A DNA stretch of 54,630 bases from CAZDXJ01 sp050303615 (GTDB lineage: Bacteria > Pseudomonadota > Gammaproteobacteria > Methylococcales > Methylomonadaceae): positions 1 through 54,630 of the forward strand of contig JBNLCC010000081.1 of the NCBI GenBank assembly GCA_050303615.1, in the 5' to 3' direction. Shown here one piece after another: positions 27,106-35,479 of this stretch. A program made the position numbers and the translations under genes. Under the pieces are notes generated by a model. That model did no database searches. It was not told the DNA's origin and was given only the letters and a program-made list of their open reading frames with translations. The first letter of the stretch is position 1. Each line of letters starts with the position of its first letter.

Positions 27106-30100
27106 ATGAAATCACCTATCGTTCCCATCCTGCCGGCTTTTTTCCTGGTCGTTTTATTTCACTTTACTGGTGCTTATTCAGATATCTATCTGCCAAGCAC
27201 GAGTGATATGCCCGCTCCAGTGACGCTAAAAACACTGAATTCAAAAATAAAAGATGCCCAAACAAATAGTGAATTGGACGAACAGACCAAAAGCAGATTG
27301 ATTGAATATTACCAAAAAACCATCCGCAACCTAGAGGAGAGTCAATCAAATAACGCTGCGACCGAAGCATTTATCCACGCAAGGAAGACCGATCCGGAAC
27401 TCGCCGCGCAGATCAGGAAAAAGCTCGGGGAGTACAAAGTTAGCGCAACAGCAAAGACCGGGAATATTTTTACCAGGGATACCCCATTGGCCGTCATGGA
27501 GCGAAAACTGCTGGTTGAGAAAGCAAATTTAGCTTCGGTAAAAGCTAAGCGATCCGATATAGAGCAGCAAATGGCGCTATCGGCGGCAAGACCCAATGTA
27601 GTTCAGCAGCGCCTGATCCAAGCAAATCTCAGTCAGAAAGAAATCACGGCGCGCTTACTTCAGGGTGAAACGCAAAACCAACCGCCGTTGCTGGCGCAAG
27701 CCATTCGCTGGATGCTGGAAACAAAGCTAATAGCTCTGCGCACTGAAATTACAATGCTTGATCAAGAACTGTTAAGCCTGCCAATGCATTCAGATTTTCT
27801 TGACGCAGGTTTGGCGTGGTATGAGTTTTCTTATAAAGGGCTTTCGGAACGAGTCGCATCTATTCAGGATACCGTAAATAAACAGCGGCAGATCGAAGCG
27901 GAGAAGGCTAGAGCTGAGGCCGAAATTGCCAGACGTCAACTGCAGGGGAAACCTCTATTGATCCAGAAACTGGCCAACGAAAACACCCTGTTAACAGACG
28001 AACTGGGTCGTCTTGCCGGCGATTTGGATCGTATTACCCGTGTCAGTGAAACGGCGCATCAAGAAAATGAGCGGATACAAAGTCAATTCCAGAATATTCG
28101 GAAAAAGCTGGAAATTGGAGGATTCGGCAGCGCATTGGGTCAGTTATTGGTCGAGTTGAGCCGCCAACTACCCGAACCCGACGTGTTTCACAAAAGGGAG
28201 GAATTGCGGGAAACAAGGGTTGCCGAAATAGGCTTGAAGCAGATCAAATTTAACGAAGAATATCGGGAATTAAGCAGTATTACCGACTATGTTGACCGCC
28301 TTACCGCCAGCATGACTAAGCAGCAAGCGGAAAAAATCAGGGCGGACTTGATCAAACTCGCAACCAGCCGGAAAGAACTGCTTTTTCAATTGAATAAACT
28401 CTGCACCTCATACTTGCAGGCTTTGAGCGATTATGAGTTTATCGATCAGAAATTCCTGACCACAATCAATGACTACGAATATTTTCTTGCTCAAAACATG
28501 ATCTGGATTCGCAGTAGTCCGCTACCGAGCCTTGCCGGACTAGAGAAGATACCTGAAAATCTTGATTGGTTAATTTCACCGGTCCTCTGGCGTGAAATAC
28601 CCATCGCTTTTTTAAAGCAAGCTACAAGTTCGCCGGTGCCCGGCCTGGGTCTCGTGTGTTTTCTATTTTTACTTTGGAAATCAAAACAAATGCGCGCCTC
28701 GCTAAAAGAAAGCGGGGCCAATATTGGTAAAGTTTCCAAAGACAGCATGTCGGTTACTTTTTATGCTTTGCTCCTAACCCTGCTGCTGGCATCCTCCTGG
28801 CCCCTGCTGCTTGCCTTGCTGAGCTGGCAGCTAAGCCTGTCAATTCACGCGACACCGTTCACAAATGCAGTTTCGGATATACTACTATCGATCGCCATAC
28901 CTTTTTTTCATATCCGTGTATTTTCGGTACTCTGTGAGCCTGACGGCTTGGCCAGCGCCCATTTTCAGATGCCCCAAATTGAGGTTAAGCGATTGCATCG
29001 CGAACTCAAACGAATGATGACGGTTTTATTGCCGACCCAGTTTATTTTTATGTTGATCTACCGATATGACCTGGCAGCATCCACCGGTGAGGCCGGACGC
29101 ATACTGATCGCGATATTTTTGGTTGCATTAACGGTTTTCCTATACCGTATCGTTCCTTCGAGACAAATGTTGTTAAGCATTGGTTCGGATTTAACCAGTG
29201 GTAACTGGCTATTATCGAAGGCTGCTTGGCTGAGGTGGCTGCTATTTGCAATACTCCTGGTATTGCTGATATTTGATTTAATCGGGTATATCTTCACTGC
29301 CGCGCTGCTAACCTTGAAGTTGGTATACTCCCTGTTTTTCATAGCGAATCTCTTCGTTGTTGAGAGGCTTACGGTTCGCTGGCTGCTGTTGACGCAGCGC
29401 CGACTTGCCTGGCAGACCGCCCTGGAGAAACGTGCGACGGCAAAGGCGAAAAGGGAGGCTGAATTGTCCGGACGCCCTGAAATGGAAAGTGAATCCGTTG
29501 AAGTGGAGGAGCCGCAAATCAATATTGCAGCTCTGAGCAGAGAAACCCTACATCTGCTTCATATGTCGTTGCTATTGATCGCCGTATTTGGCTTTCTGAT
29601 TATTTGGGGGGAAGTATTACCGGCATTCAGCTGGTTGAACGGCATTACCGTATGGAGCCACATGGCGTCGGTTTCCGGAGAACAACAGCTGGTTCCCGTC
29701 ACCTTGCTGGATTTGGCGCGGGCCATCCTGATTGCTTTCATTACCTTGTTCATCGCCAAATATTTGCCTTCGTTGCTTGAGATCATCATGCTGCAGCGCA
29801 CTTCATTGTCTGCCGGCAGCCGCTATACAGTGACCACGCTTACTAACTACATCATCGTAGCAATAGGAGCGATTCTGTTTTTCAATGCGATAGGCGCCGA
29901 TTGGTCGCGTGTTCAGTGGCTGATAGCCGCTTTAGGCGTCGGTATCGGTTTCGGACTGCAAGAGATCGTCGCCAATTTTATCAGCGGGTTGATCATCCTG
30001 TTTGAACGTCCGATCAGGGTCGGAGATATCGTAACCATCGGCAATCATGATGGCACGGTCGTCCGAATCCGCATTCGCACAACAACGATTCGTAACTGGG

Positions 30101-30513
30101 ATAGGCAAGAACTCTTGGTGCCAAACAAACAGTTCATCACAGATCAATTGATCAATTGGACATTGTCCGAAACGACAACTCGAATTGTCATTCCGGTCGG
30201 TCTGGCTTATGGCGGTGACGTGGAATTGGCAATGAAGATTATGATGCAAGCTGCGGAAGAGCACCCTGATGTATTATCCGATCCCGGCCCTTCCGTGGTA
30301 TTTGATGAGTTTGGCGACAATGCTTTATCTTTCAAACTCCGCTGTTTTGTTGCGGAGATTGATCATCGGGTACCGGTAATCACCGCACTCCATAAGGAGA
30401 TCAACCGGAAGTTTAATGAAGCGGGTCTGGTCATTGCTTATCCTCAACGTGATGTACATCTGGATACGAATACCCCTTTACAAGTCTGCATACAACAAGA
30501 AGAAGGAAAGTGA
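27106..30513 (+). CDS. Large MscK/MscM-type mechanosensitive channel
   Basis: The protein is 1135 residues from ATG 27106, which opens with a signal peptide (KSPIVPILPAFFLVVLFHFTG); an ATG at 27079 is possible. A periplasmic coiled-coil region of about 500 residues is followed by some eleven membrane helices. The MscS pore/vestibule module sits at the C-terminus (VQWLIAALGVGIGFGLQ, then EIVANFISGLIILFERPIRV and VPNKQFITDQLINWT). Size and order match E. coli MscK/KefA and MscM/YjeP (about 1110 aa). The channel sits in the inner membrane and opens under tension. A Glu/Arg-rich cytoplasmic linker near residue 790-820 is probably species-specific. Confidence 0.93.
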   Translation: MKSPIVPILPAFFLVVLFHFTGAYSDIYLPSTSDMPAPVTLKTLNSKIKDAQTNSELDEQTKSRLIEYYQKTIRNLEESQSNNAATEAFIHARKTDPELAAQIRKKLGEYKVSATAKTGNIFTRDTPLAVMERKLLVEKANLASVKAKRSDIEQQMALSAARPNVVQQRLIQANLSQKEITARLLQGETQNQPPLLAQAIRWMLETKLIALRTEITMLDQELLSLPMHSDFLDAGLAWYEFSYKGLSERVASIQDTVNKQRQIEAEKARAEAEIARRQLQGKPLLIQKLANENTLLTDELGRLAGDLDRITRVSETAHQENERIQSQFQNIRKKLEIGGFGSALGQLLVELSRQLPEPDVFHKREELRETRVAEIGLKQIKFNEEYRELSSITDYVDRLTASMTKQQAEKIRADLIKLATSRKELLFQLNKLCTSYLQALSDYEFIDQKFLTTINDYEYFLAQNMIWIRSSPLPSLAGLEKIPENLDWLISPVLWREIPIAFLKQATSSPVPGLGLVCFLFLLWKSKQMRASLKESGANIGKVSKDSMSVTFYALLLTLLLASSWPLLLALLSWQLSLSIHATPFTNAVSDILLSIAIPFFHIRVFSVLCEPDGLASAHFQMPQIEVKRLHRELKRMMTVLLPTQFIFMLIYRYDLAASTGEAGRILIAIFLVALTVFLYRIVPSRQMLLSIGSDLTSGNWLLSKAAWLRWLLFAILLVLLIFDLIGYIFTAALLTLKLVYSLFFIANLFVVERLTVRWLLLTQRRLAWQTALEKRATAKAKREAELSGRPEMESESVEVEEPQINIAALSRETLHLLHMSLLLIAVFGFLIIWGEVLPAFSWLNGITVWSHMASVSGEQQLVPVTLLDLARAILIAFITLFIAKYLPSLLEIIMLQRTSLSAGSRYTVTTLTNYIIVAIGAILFFNAIGADWSRVQWLIAALGVGIGFGLQEIVANFISGLIILFERPIRVGDIVTIGNHDGTVVRIRIRTTTIRNWDRQELLVPNKQFITDQLINWTLSETTTRIVIPVGLAYGGDVELAMKIMMQAAEEHPDVLSDPGPSVVFDEFGDNALSFKLRCFVAEIDHRVPVITALHKEINRKFNEAGLVIAYPQRDVHLDTNTPLQVCIQQEEGK

Positions 30514-30537
30514 GAAAATACACACTGAATGGATTTA

Positions 30538-30990
30538 TTAGTTTTTCAACGGATTACTGATATTGATTATCTTTTTATAAACTACGACGTTTGCCGATAC
30601 CATATAATTATCCAGATAAAAGAGGTAAAGGAAATTCCATCTCAAAGAGCGGTCTTCAAAAATATTGACAAACTGGGACGACTTACCTTCCATATTGGCC
30701 TCTCGCCTCATTCGTTCCCAGGCAATAGTAGCTATGCTCTGGTCCTCACAAAGGGGGATGCTAAATAAAACGTAAAAGCAACTTGCTTCGCCGACAGCAT
30801 GAACGACGTCCATTTCAAAGTTGGGCGCATCCAATGGGAACTCAGATTCCGCGTATTGGGTTGTTTGTGCAAAATGGCTCGTCGTACACCCTGCTATCCC
30901 AGCTATCACCACCAAATAAACCATGACAATGCTCAGCCGGTATAAAACTTCATATTTAGTCGAGGAATTCGTTGTAATCCTTGTTTTCAT
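30538..30990 (-). CDS. Putative lipoprotein, paralogue of the upstream gene
   Basis: The protein is 150 residues. The N-terminal hydrophobic stretch ends in a lipobox-like IAGIAGCTTSH, so it is probably membrane-anchored. The mature domain shares a pattern with the gene at 30987-31424: a GEASC motif after a basic/hydrophobic strand, an IP turn, a short helix, GK(S/P)xxxxxNxxE, and a final hydrophobic strand. The ATGA overlap (30987-30990) couples it to that gene. I recognise no named family. It is the second gene of a two-gene unit. Confidence 0.75.
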   Translation of the reverse strand: MKTRITTNSSTKYEVLYRLSIVMVYLVVIAGIAGCTTSHFAQTTQYAESEFPLDAPNFEMDVVHAVGEASCFYVLFSIPLCEDQSIATIAWERMRREANMEGKSSQFVNIFEDRSLRWNFLYLFYLDNYMVSANVVVYKKIINISNPLKN

Positions 30991-31424
30991 ATCTCTTTGT
31001 CTTCAGTGAATTCGATTACCTCTGCCGAAATCGATACCTTAACAACAGCGAATATGCCCAGGTAATTTGCAATTGTCCATTCCTCAATAAAATTGTGCAA
31101 AATTTGCGGCTTGCCGAGAAGATCGTGCTTACTATGTAGATCTCTCATTGCTAATTCACGCAGATTCGAATTTCCCAGGGCGAACGTAATTAAAGGCATA
31201 TCAATGCCAGCCTTTGACTCTATAGCAGAGGGAATATCTATCCAGAATAGAAAAGGACAGGAGGCCTCTCCACGGACAGCCTTGACAATTCGGAACTCAC
31301 CTGGCTTAAGAACAATTTCCGCCTTATTTTTTCCATGATTAGGCGCCCCCATCTTACTGGATGCGCAACCGCTAAGCATCAGGAAAACCAAAAGATAGGC
31401 AATAGTCCGTGGGTTATTAAACAT
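30987..31424 (-). CDS. Putative lipoprotein, first of a paralogous pair
   Basis: A 145-residue protein with signal sequence and a clean lipobox (LLVFLMLSGCASSK). The mature domain contains RGEASCPFLFWIDIPSAIES, a helix, LLGKPQILHNFIEEW and a terminal strand (VVKVSISAEVIEF). Its stop overlaps the start of the next gene by four bases. The common GEASC core shows that the two genes arose by duplication. Function unknown; likely periplasmic face of the inner or outer membrane. Confidence 0.78.
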   Translation of the reverse strand: MFNNPRTIAYLLVFLMLSGCASSKMGAPNHGKNKAEIVLKPGEFRIVKAVRGEASCPFLFWIDIPSAIESKAGIDMPLITFALGNSNLRELAMRDLHSKHDLLGKPQILHNFIEEWTIANYLGIFAVVKVSISAEVIEFTEDKEI

Positions 31425-31495
31425 GGAATATTATGCAGATGACTTAAAAGGAATTATGATATTTGTCATACTAGTAAAGGAACTAATTGATGTCA

Positions 31496-31523
31496 ATTTG
31501 ACTGACTTGCCAATAAGTCAAAT
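31496..31523 (+). promoter_or_regulatory. Candidate operator: ATTTGACT-N12-AGTCAAAT inverted repeat
   Basis: Perfect 8-bp arms, 45 bases before the aldo/keto reductase start and between it and the divergent lipoprotein pair. Shape fits a dimeric regulator site; no regulator gene is adjacent. Confidence 0.4.
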
Positions 31524-31568
31524 CGAAATAACCGTCTAGAATAACGATCTACTTTTGAAGGAGTAAAA

Positions 31569-32396
31569 ATGTCTGTGATAGACACAAAAATGCCCAAGCT
31601 TATTTATGGGACGGCCTGGAAAAAAGAACGCACCGAAAATTTGGTCCTGAAGGCATTGCTGGCCGGATTCAGAGGCATCGATACCGCCTGCCAGCCCAAG
31701 CATTATGAAGAACCGTTGGTGGGTGCGGCCCTACAGCACCTGCATTCGCTTGGTATTGGACGTGAAGCATTATTCCTGCAAACCAAATTCACGCCACTTG
31801 ACGGACAGGACCCCGACCGAGTGCCTTACGATAAACAAGCGCCTGTAGAAGAACAGGTCGCACAATCCTTTGCAGCATCGCTGCAAAATCTACAAACGAA
31901 ATATGTCGACTGCTGGATATTGCATTCGCCGGTGACCCCTTTTGGTGAATTGAAGAAAGTCTGGCGGACCATGGAAGCCGTCTATGCGACAGGCGGTACG
32001 CGGCAGCTGGGCATCAGCAACTGTTACTATCTTGACTATCTGAAACAACTCTATGCGCTTGCCGATGTTAAACCCGCCGTTGTGCAAAACCGTTTTTATC
32101 GGAACACCGGCTACGATGTACCCCTGCGGCAATGGTGTACTGAGCATGGTATCATCTATCAGAGCTTTTGGACACTGACGGCAAATCCCCATCTACTAAA
32201 CAGCAAGACCGTGCAAACGCTTGCCGCAAAGTATCACAAAACGGCACCGCAGATTTTTTTCCGCTATCTCAGCCAAATCGGCATTGTTCCGCTGACCGGA
32301 ACTTGTTCCGAACAACACATGAAAGAGGACCTTGAAAGTTTCGACATTGAGCTGACCGGCGAAGATATAAAGAGTATGGATTTGCTGATAAATTAA
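31569..32396 (+). CDS. Aldo/keto reductase
   Basis: A 275-residue protein of the AKR (TIM-barrel, NAD(P)H-dependent) superfamily. Tetrad parts are visible as Asp38 in GFRGIDTACQPKHYEE, Lys73 in LFLQTKF and His119 in DCWILHSP. The usual Tyr five residues after Asp is Pro43 here and a Tyr lies at 46, a layout I recall from the DTACQPKHY subgroup. The NADPH-site strand GIVPLTGTCSEQHMKEDL is present. It reduces aldehydes or ketones in the cytoplasm; substrate unreadable. AAGGAG lies at ideal distance from the ATG. Monocistronic, facing the MOT1-like gene. Confidence 0.88.
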   Translation: MSVIDTKMPKLIYGTAWKKERTENLVLKALLAGFRGIDTACQPKHYEEPLVGAALQHLHSLGIGREALFLQTKFTPLDGQDPDRVPYDKQAPVEEQVAQSFAASLQNLQTKYVDCWILHSPVTPFGELKKVWRTMEAVYATGGTRQLGISNCYYLDYLKQLYALADVKPAVVQNRFYRNTGYDVPLRQWCTEHGIIYQSFWTLTANPHLLNSKTVQTLAAKYHKTAPQIFFRYLSQIGIVPLTGTCSEQHMKEDLESFDIELTGEDIKSMDLLIN

Positions 32397-32406
32397 ATAT
32401 CACGCG

Positions 32407-32431
32407 ATCCGTTGCAAACACGGTAACGGAT
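32407..32431. terminator. Possible stem-loop between convergent genes
   Basis: ATCCGTT / AACGGAT, 7-bp perfect arms with an 11-base loop, just after the aldo/keto reductase stop. No T-run, so termination is only suggested by position. Confidence 0.3.
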
Positions 32432-32519
32432 GCAAGGATGATGCTGACGAAATAGCGCATGGTTTAGAATGGGGCAATTTTAGCGTCAGTGCCGACCCGG
32501 CTTTACTCAATGCCTTACC

Positions 32520-33701
32520 TTACCTGTCCACGGACGAACCGCGGCGCGACATACCGAATCTACCGCCTATCAGTTCCACTCCCCAACCGGTCAGCAGCCC
32601 CCAAAAAGGGTCAGCAAACACAATGACAGCTGCGGTGATGCCGATCACCAACCGACATACCGGGCGAGCGTCGACGAGCCGTTTCGACCAGGCGAGTTCG
32701 ATGGACGAGAGCAACAGCAGTGCACCGACCGCAGCAGTCGGGATCATTTCCAGCAGCGCCACCGCGGTTTTCGAAAACAGCAAGCCCAGCAGCAGAAGGA
32801 TGGCGCCGAGCAACAGCGGCGCAGCGCCGGTGCGGGCGCCGAATCGATAGTGTGCGGCGAGACCTCCCGCGCCATGGCACATCGGCAGCGCACCGAGCGG
32901 CGCGAGCACAAGATTGGCAAGGCCGCTGGATAACGAAAGATGGGTTGGTGTCACACGATACGCCCGTGACCCGAAAAACTCTTGCGAGATTGCCGCGGTC
33001 ACGATGATGGCATTGGTCAAAGTAAGCGCGAGTTGAGGCAAAACCGAAACACGTAACGCCTGTTGCCAATCCTCCACGCCGGGAAAAACCAGCGCCGGCA
33101 GGATAATCGCCGGTTGCCAGCCGGTCCATCCCTTTCCGGGGTTGATCAGTTGTCCGACCAGTACGGCTAAGGCTAAAGCAACCAAGCTGGCAGGCATGCG
33201 CGGGATTCGCAGCAAAAACACCAGCAGAACAAGTAAAGCAGTTCCCAGCCACCCGTTTTCACCCATCATCTGTAACGCAAGCCAACCGAGTCTGATACCC
33301 AGTCCGAGTTGCAGTCCGGTAATCACCGTTTGGGGTATCGCGCACGCCAGGCGAGCAATGATGCCGCTCCAGCCTAACACAATGAGCGCGATCCCGATCA
33401 GTACACCGGTGGCGGCAATCTCAGCCGCGGACAATCCGCTGGTTAGCATCACCGCGGAAACGGCTTTCATCGGCTGAACGGGAATCGGCAGGCGATAGAA
33501 AAGTCCGGAAGCGACATAAAACAGGCCGAAACCGGTAAAGACTCCCGCAGGCGCCAGCCCTGCAACGGTAATGGCTCCGAGCGTGTGGGGAATAAATGTG
33601 CCCAGGTCACCGAAAGCGCCGCTGATTTCCTCAAGCCGGGAATGCCGTTCGGCCGTTCGCGGATCAAGCGATGGCGATTTGTTGCTTATCTGTTTTGCCA
33701 T
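32520..33701 (-). CDS. MOT1-type sulphate/molybdate transporter
   Basis: A 393-residue membrane protein with about ten helices. The two family blocks are clear: ISGAFGDLGTFIPHTLGA with PVQPMKAVSAVMLTSGL in the first half, and GLANLVLAPLGALPMCHGAGGLAAHYRFGARTG in the second. MOT1 proteins are SulP-related carriers that move molybdate or sulphate; in bacteria the substrate is inferred. The gene starts 10 bases after the NYN-LOTUS gene on the same strand, so the two are probably co-transcribed although no functional link is evident. Confidence 0.88.
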   Translation of the reverse strand: MAKQISNKSPSLDPRTAERHSRLEEISGAFGDLGTFIPHTLGAITVAGLAPAGVFTGFGLFYVASGLFYRLPIPVQPMKAVSAVMLTSGLSAAEIAATGVLIGIALIVLGWSGIIARLACAIPQTVITGLQLGLGIRLGWLALQMMGENGWLGTALLVLLVFLLRIPRMPASLVALALAVLVGQLINPGKGWTGWQPAIILPALVFPGVEDWQQALRVSVLPQLALTLTNAIIVTAAISQEFFGSRAYRVTPTHLSLSSGLANLVLAPLGALPMCHGAGGLAAHYRFGARTGAAPLLLGAILLLLGLLFSKTAVALLEMIPTAAVGALLLLSSIELAWSKRLVDARPVCRLVIGITAAVIVFADPFWGLLTGWGVELIGGRFGMSRRGSSVDR

Positions 33702-33711
33702 GGTTTAAAGG

Positions 33712-34530
33712 TTATTCCTCCTGAATAATGCTTTTGATAATGTATCCCCCGGATTTTTCATCTAACTCGAGTTCCAACAGTTTACGTTTCTGAGCTTCCT
33801 CCAGTAATTTACCAAAAGTGCGGAAACCGTGGTAAGTCTCGTTGAAGCCGGGCTTGCGCCTTTTTATGGCTTGCTTGACCATTGAGCTCCATACTTTTTC
33901 CTCTTCGCCGCGCTCTTTTAATAAATCCTCGACCGTTTCCAGCACGATATCCAACGCCTGCTGTTTTTTCTCTTCCTCGCCGGAGATGCCGGGGGACTTC
34001 CTGGCAATCTTCTCGGGTGGAGACTTGCGCTTCGCTTTGCTCTTTTTCTCTACGCCGCGCACCAGATCATCGTAAAAAATAAACTCATCGCAATTGGCAA
34101 TCAATAAGTCGGAAGTTGAATTCTTAACTCCCACACCAATCACGACTTTATTATTTTCGCGCAGCTTACTCACCAGTGCCGAAAAATCGGAATCACCGCT
34201 AATGATCACAAAGGTATCAACGTGCGATTTGGTATAGCAGAGATCCAGCGCATCCACAACCATGCGGATGTCGGCGGAATTCTTACCGGACTGCCGCACA
34301 TGGGGAATTTCGACCAATTCAAATGCGGCCTCGTGCATGGCCGTTTTAAATTCCTTATATCTCTCCCAATCACAATACGCTTTTTTGACGACGATATTAC
34401 CTTTCAGCAACAATCTCTCCAGCACCTTTACGATATCGAAAGCATCATACTTGGCATCGCGCACGCCAAGTGCGACATTCTCGAAATCGCAGTACAAAGC
34501 CATAATCTGTGTTCCGGATTGTTCACTCAT
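33712..34530 (-). CDS. NYN-domain (PIN-like) putative RNase with OST-HTH/LOTUS domain
   Basis: The protein is 272 residues from ATG 34530. An upstream in-frame ATG at 34620 is rejected because AAGGAAA lies just ahead of 34530. The NYN domain (residues about 8-165) shows the acidic active-site motifs ALYCDFENV, NSADIRMVVDALD and IISGDSDFSALV. A Lys/Ser-rich linker follows, then an OST-HTH/LOTUS module (about 200-270: RKPGFNETYHGFRTFGKLL). NYN-LOTUS proteins are LabA/MARF1-like, thought to bind structured RNA and cut it. Cytoplasmic. Confidence 0.9.
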   Translation of the reverse strand: MSEQSGTQIMALYCDFENVALGVRDAKYDAFDIVKVLERLLLKGNIVVKKAYCDWERYKEFKTAMHEAAFELVEIPHVRQSGKNSADIRMVVDALDLCYTKSHVDTFVIISGDSDFSALVSKLRENNKVVIGVGVKNSTSDLLIANCDEFIFYDDLVRGVEKKSKAKRKSPPEKIARKSPGISGEEEKKQQALDIVLETVEDLLKERGEEEKVWSSMVKQAIKRRKPGFNETYHGFRTFGKLLEEAQKRKLLELELDEKSGGYIIKSIIQEE

Positions 34531-34783
34531 TTTGTTTCCTTCGCTTATAGATACCGTTGATTTTAACAACTGCGGCCATATTGGCCGGGCAAGTATTAAC
34601 AAACCGGCCAATTTTTCCAACTATAACATGCAATCAAAATATAACTCATTGATAGTCTATAGTTTATAAATGGCATGCTTTTAGCTCAATCAAATATTAA
34701 CAGTTAAATCTTGCCGTCATGCTTCCGCCCTCGGCCGGAAACAATCACAGTACCAAAAATGACGTTCAGAATAGGAGCAAATC

Positions 34784-35356
34784 ATGAAAAATTCCGTAAT
34801 CATCATAATCGGCGTGCTATTACTGCTGGCATTCGGTATGCAGGTATTTATGTTCTACCGAATACACGAAAAACTCGATCAACGCTTTGCTTTGGAAAAA
34901 CAGCTAAGCCTGTCCGGCAGTGAGGGGACGAATACCTGGGTTCAGGATTCCGATAACTGGAACCCCTACCAGGAACTGCTCCAAATACGGGATCAGATGG
35001 AACAAATGCTTCATGATTCTTTCTCCCGCTTACAGATAAATGCCAAGGCCGGTTCCAATACCAAAATGCCGGCACTGGACCTGAAAGAAGAACCGGACCG
35101 CTATATTATCACGGTCAATGTTCCCGGTGCCGATGAGTCTTCTCTCGATGTAGCACTTGACGGACGGTTGCTGACCATCGCAATCAGAACCGAACATGTC
35201 AGCGAACCAGCCGAGGAGAAAAATAAGTATCAGCGCCGCGAACGATTTCGGGGTGAATTCAAGCGGACCTTAACGCTGCCGGGAGATGTTGACCAAAGCA
35301 ACATCCAGACAGAATACAGCAACGGCGTTCTCACCATCACGCTGGCTAAAGTCTGA
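34784..35356 (+). CDS. Membrane-anchored Hsp20/alpha-crystallin small heat-shock protein
   Basis: A 190-residue protein. An unusual N-terminal membrane helix (VIIIIGVLLLLAFGMQVFMFY, residues 5-25) precedes a linker and an alpha-crystallin domain (about 90-190: MPALDLKEEPDRYIITVNVPG, RRERFRGEFKRTLTLPGDV, then YSNGVLTITLAKV). The C-terminal I-x-I motif usual in soluble Hsp20s is missing, the protein ending soon after the last strand. AGGAG lies 7 bases from the ATG. It is divergent from the NYN gene; no convincing sigma-32 promoter is seen. Likely holds unfolding proteins at the inner membrane; inference. Confidence 0.9.
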   Translation: MKNSVIIIIGVLLLLAFGMQVFMFYRIHEKLDQRFALEKQLSLSGSEGTNTWVQDSDNWNPYQELLQIRDQMEQMLHDSFSRLQINAKAGSNTKMPALDLKEEPDRYIITVNVPGADESSLDVALDGRLLTIAIRTEHVSEPAEEKNKYQRRERFRGEFKRTLTLPGDVDQSNIQTEYSNGVLTITLAKV

Positions 35357-35479
35357 TCGTCAATACCGAACCGAACGATCAATTTAATTATTTATCTGCA
35401 GGCCGTCGCGGCCTATAGCATAGAACAAATTTCGGTTTAACCTTCTTTTAAAACGACTACGAGGTAAAAAGATATCAAT

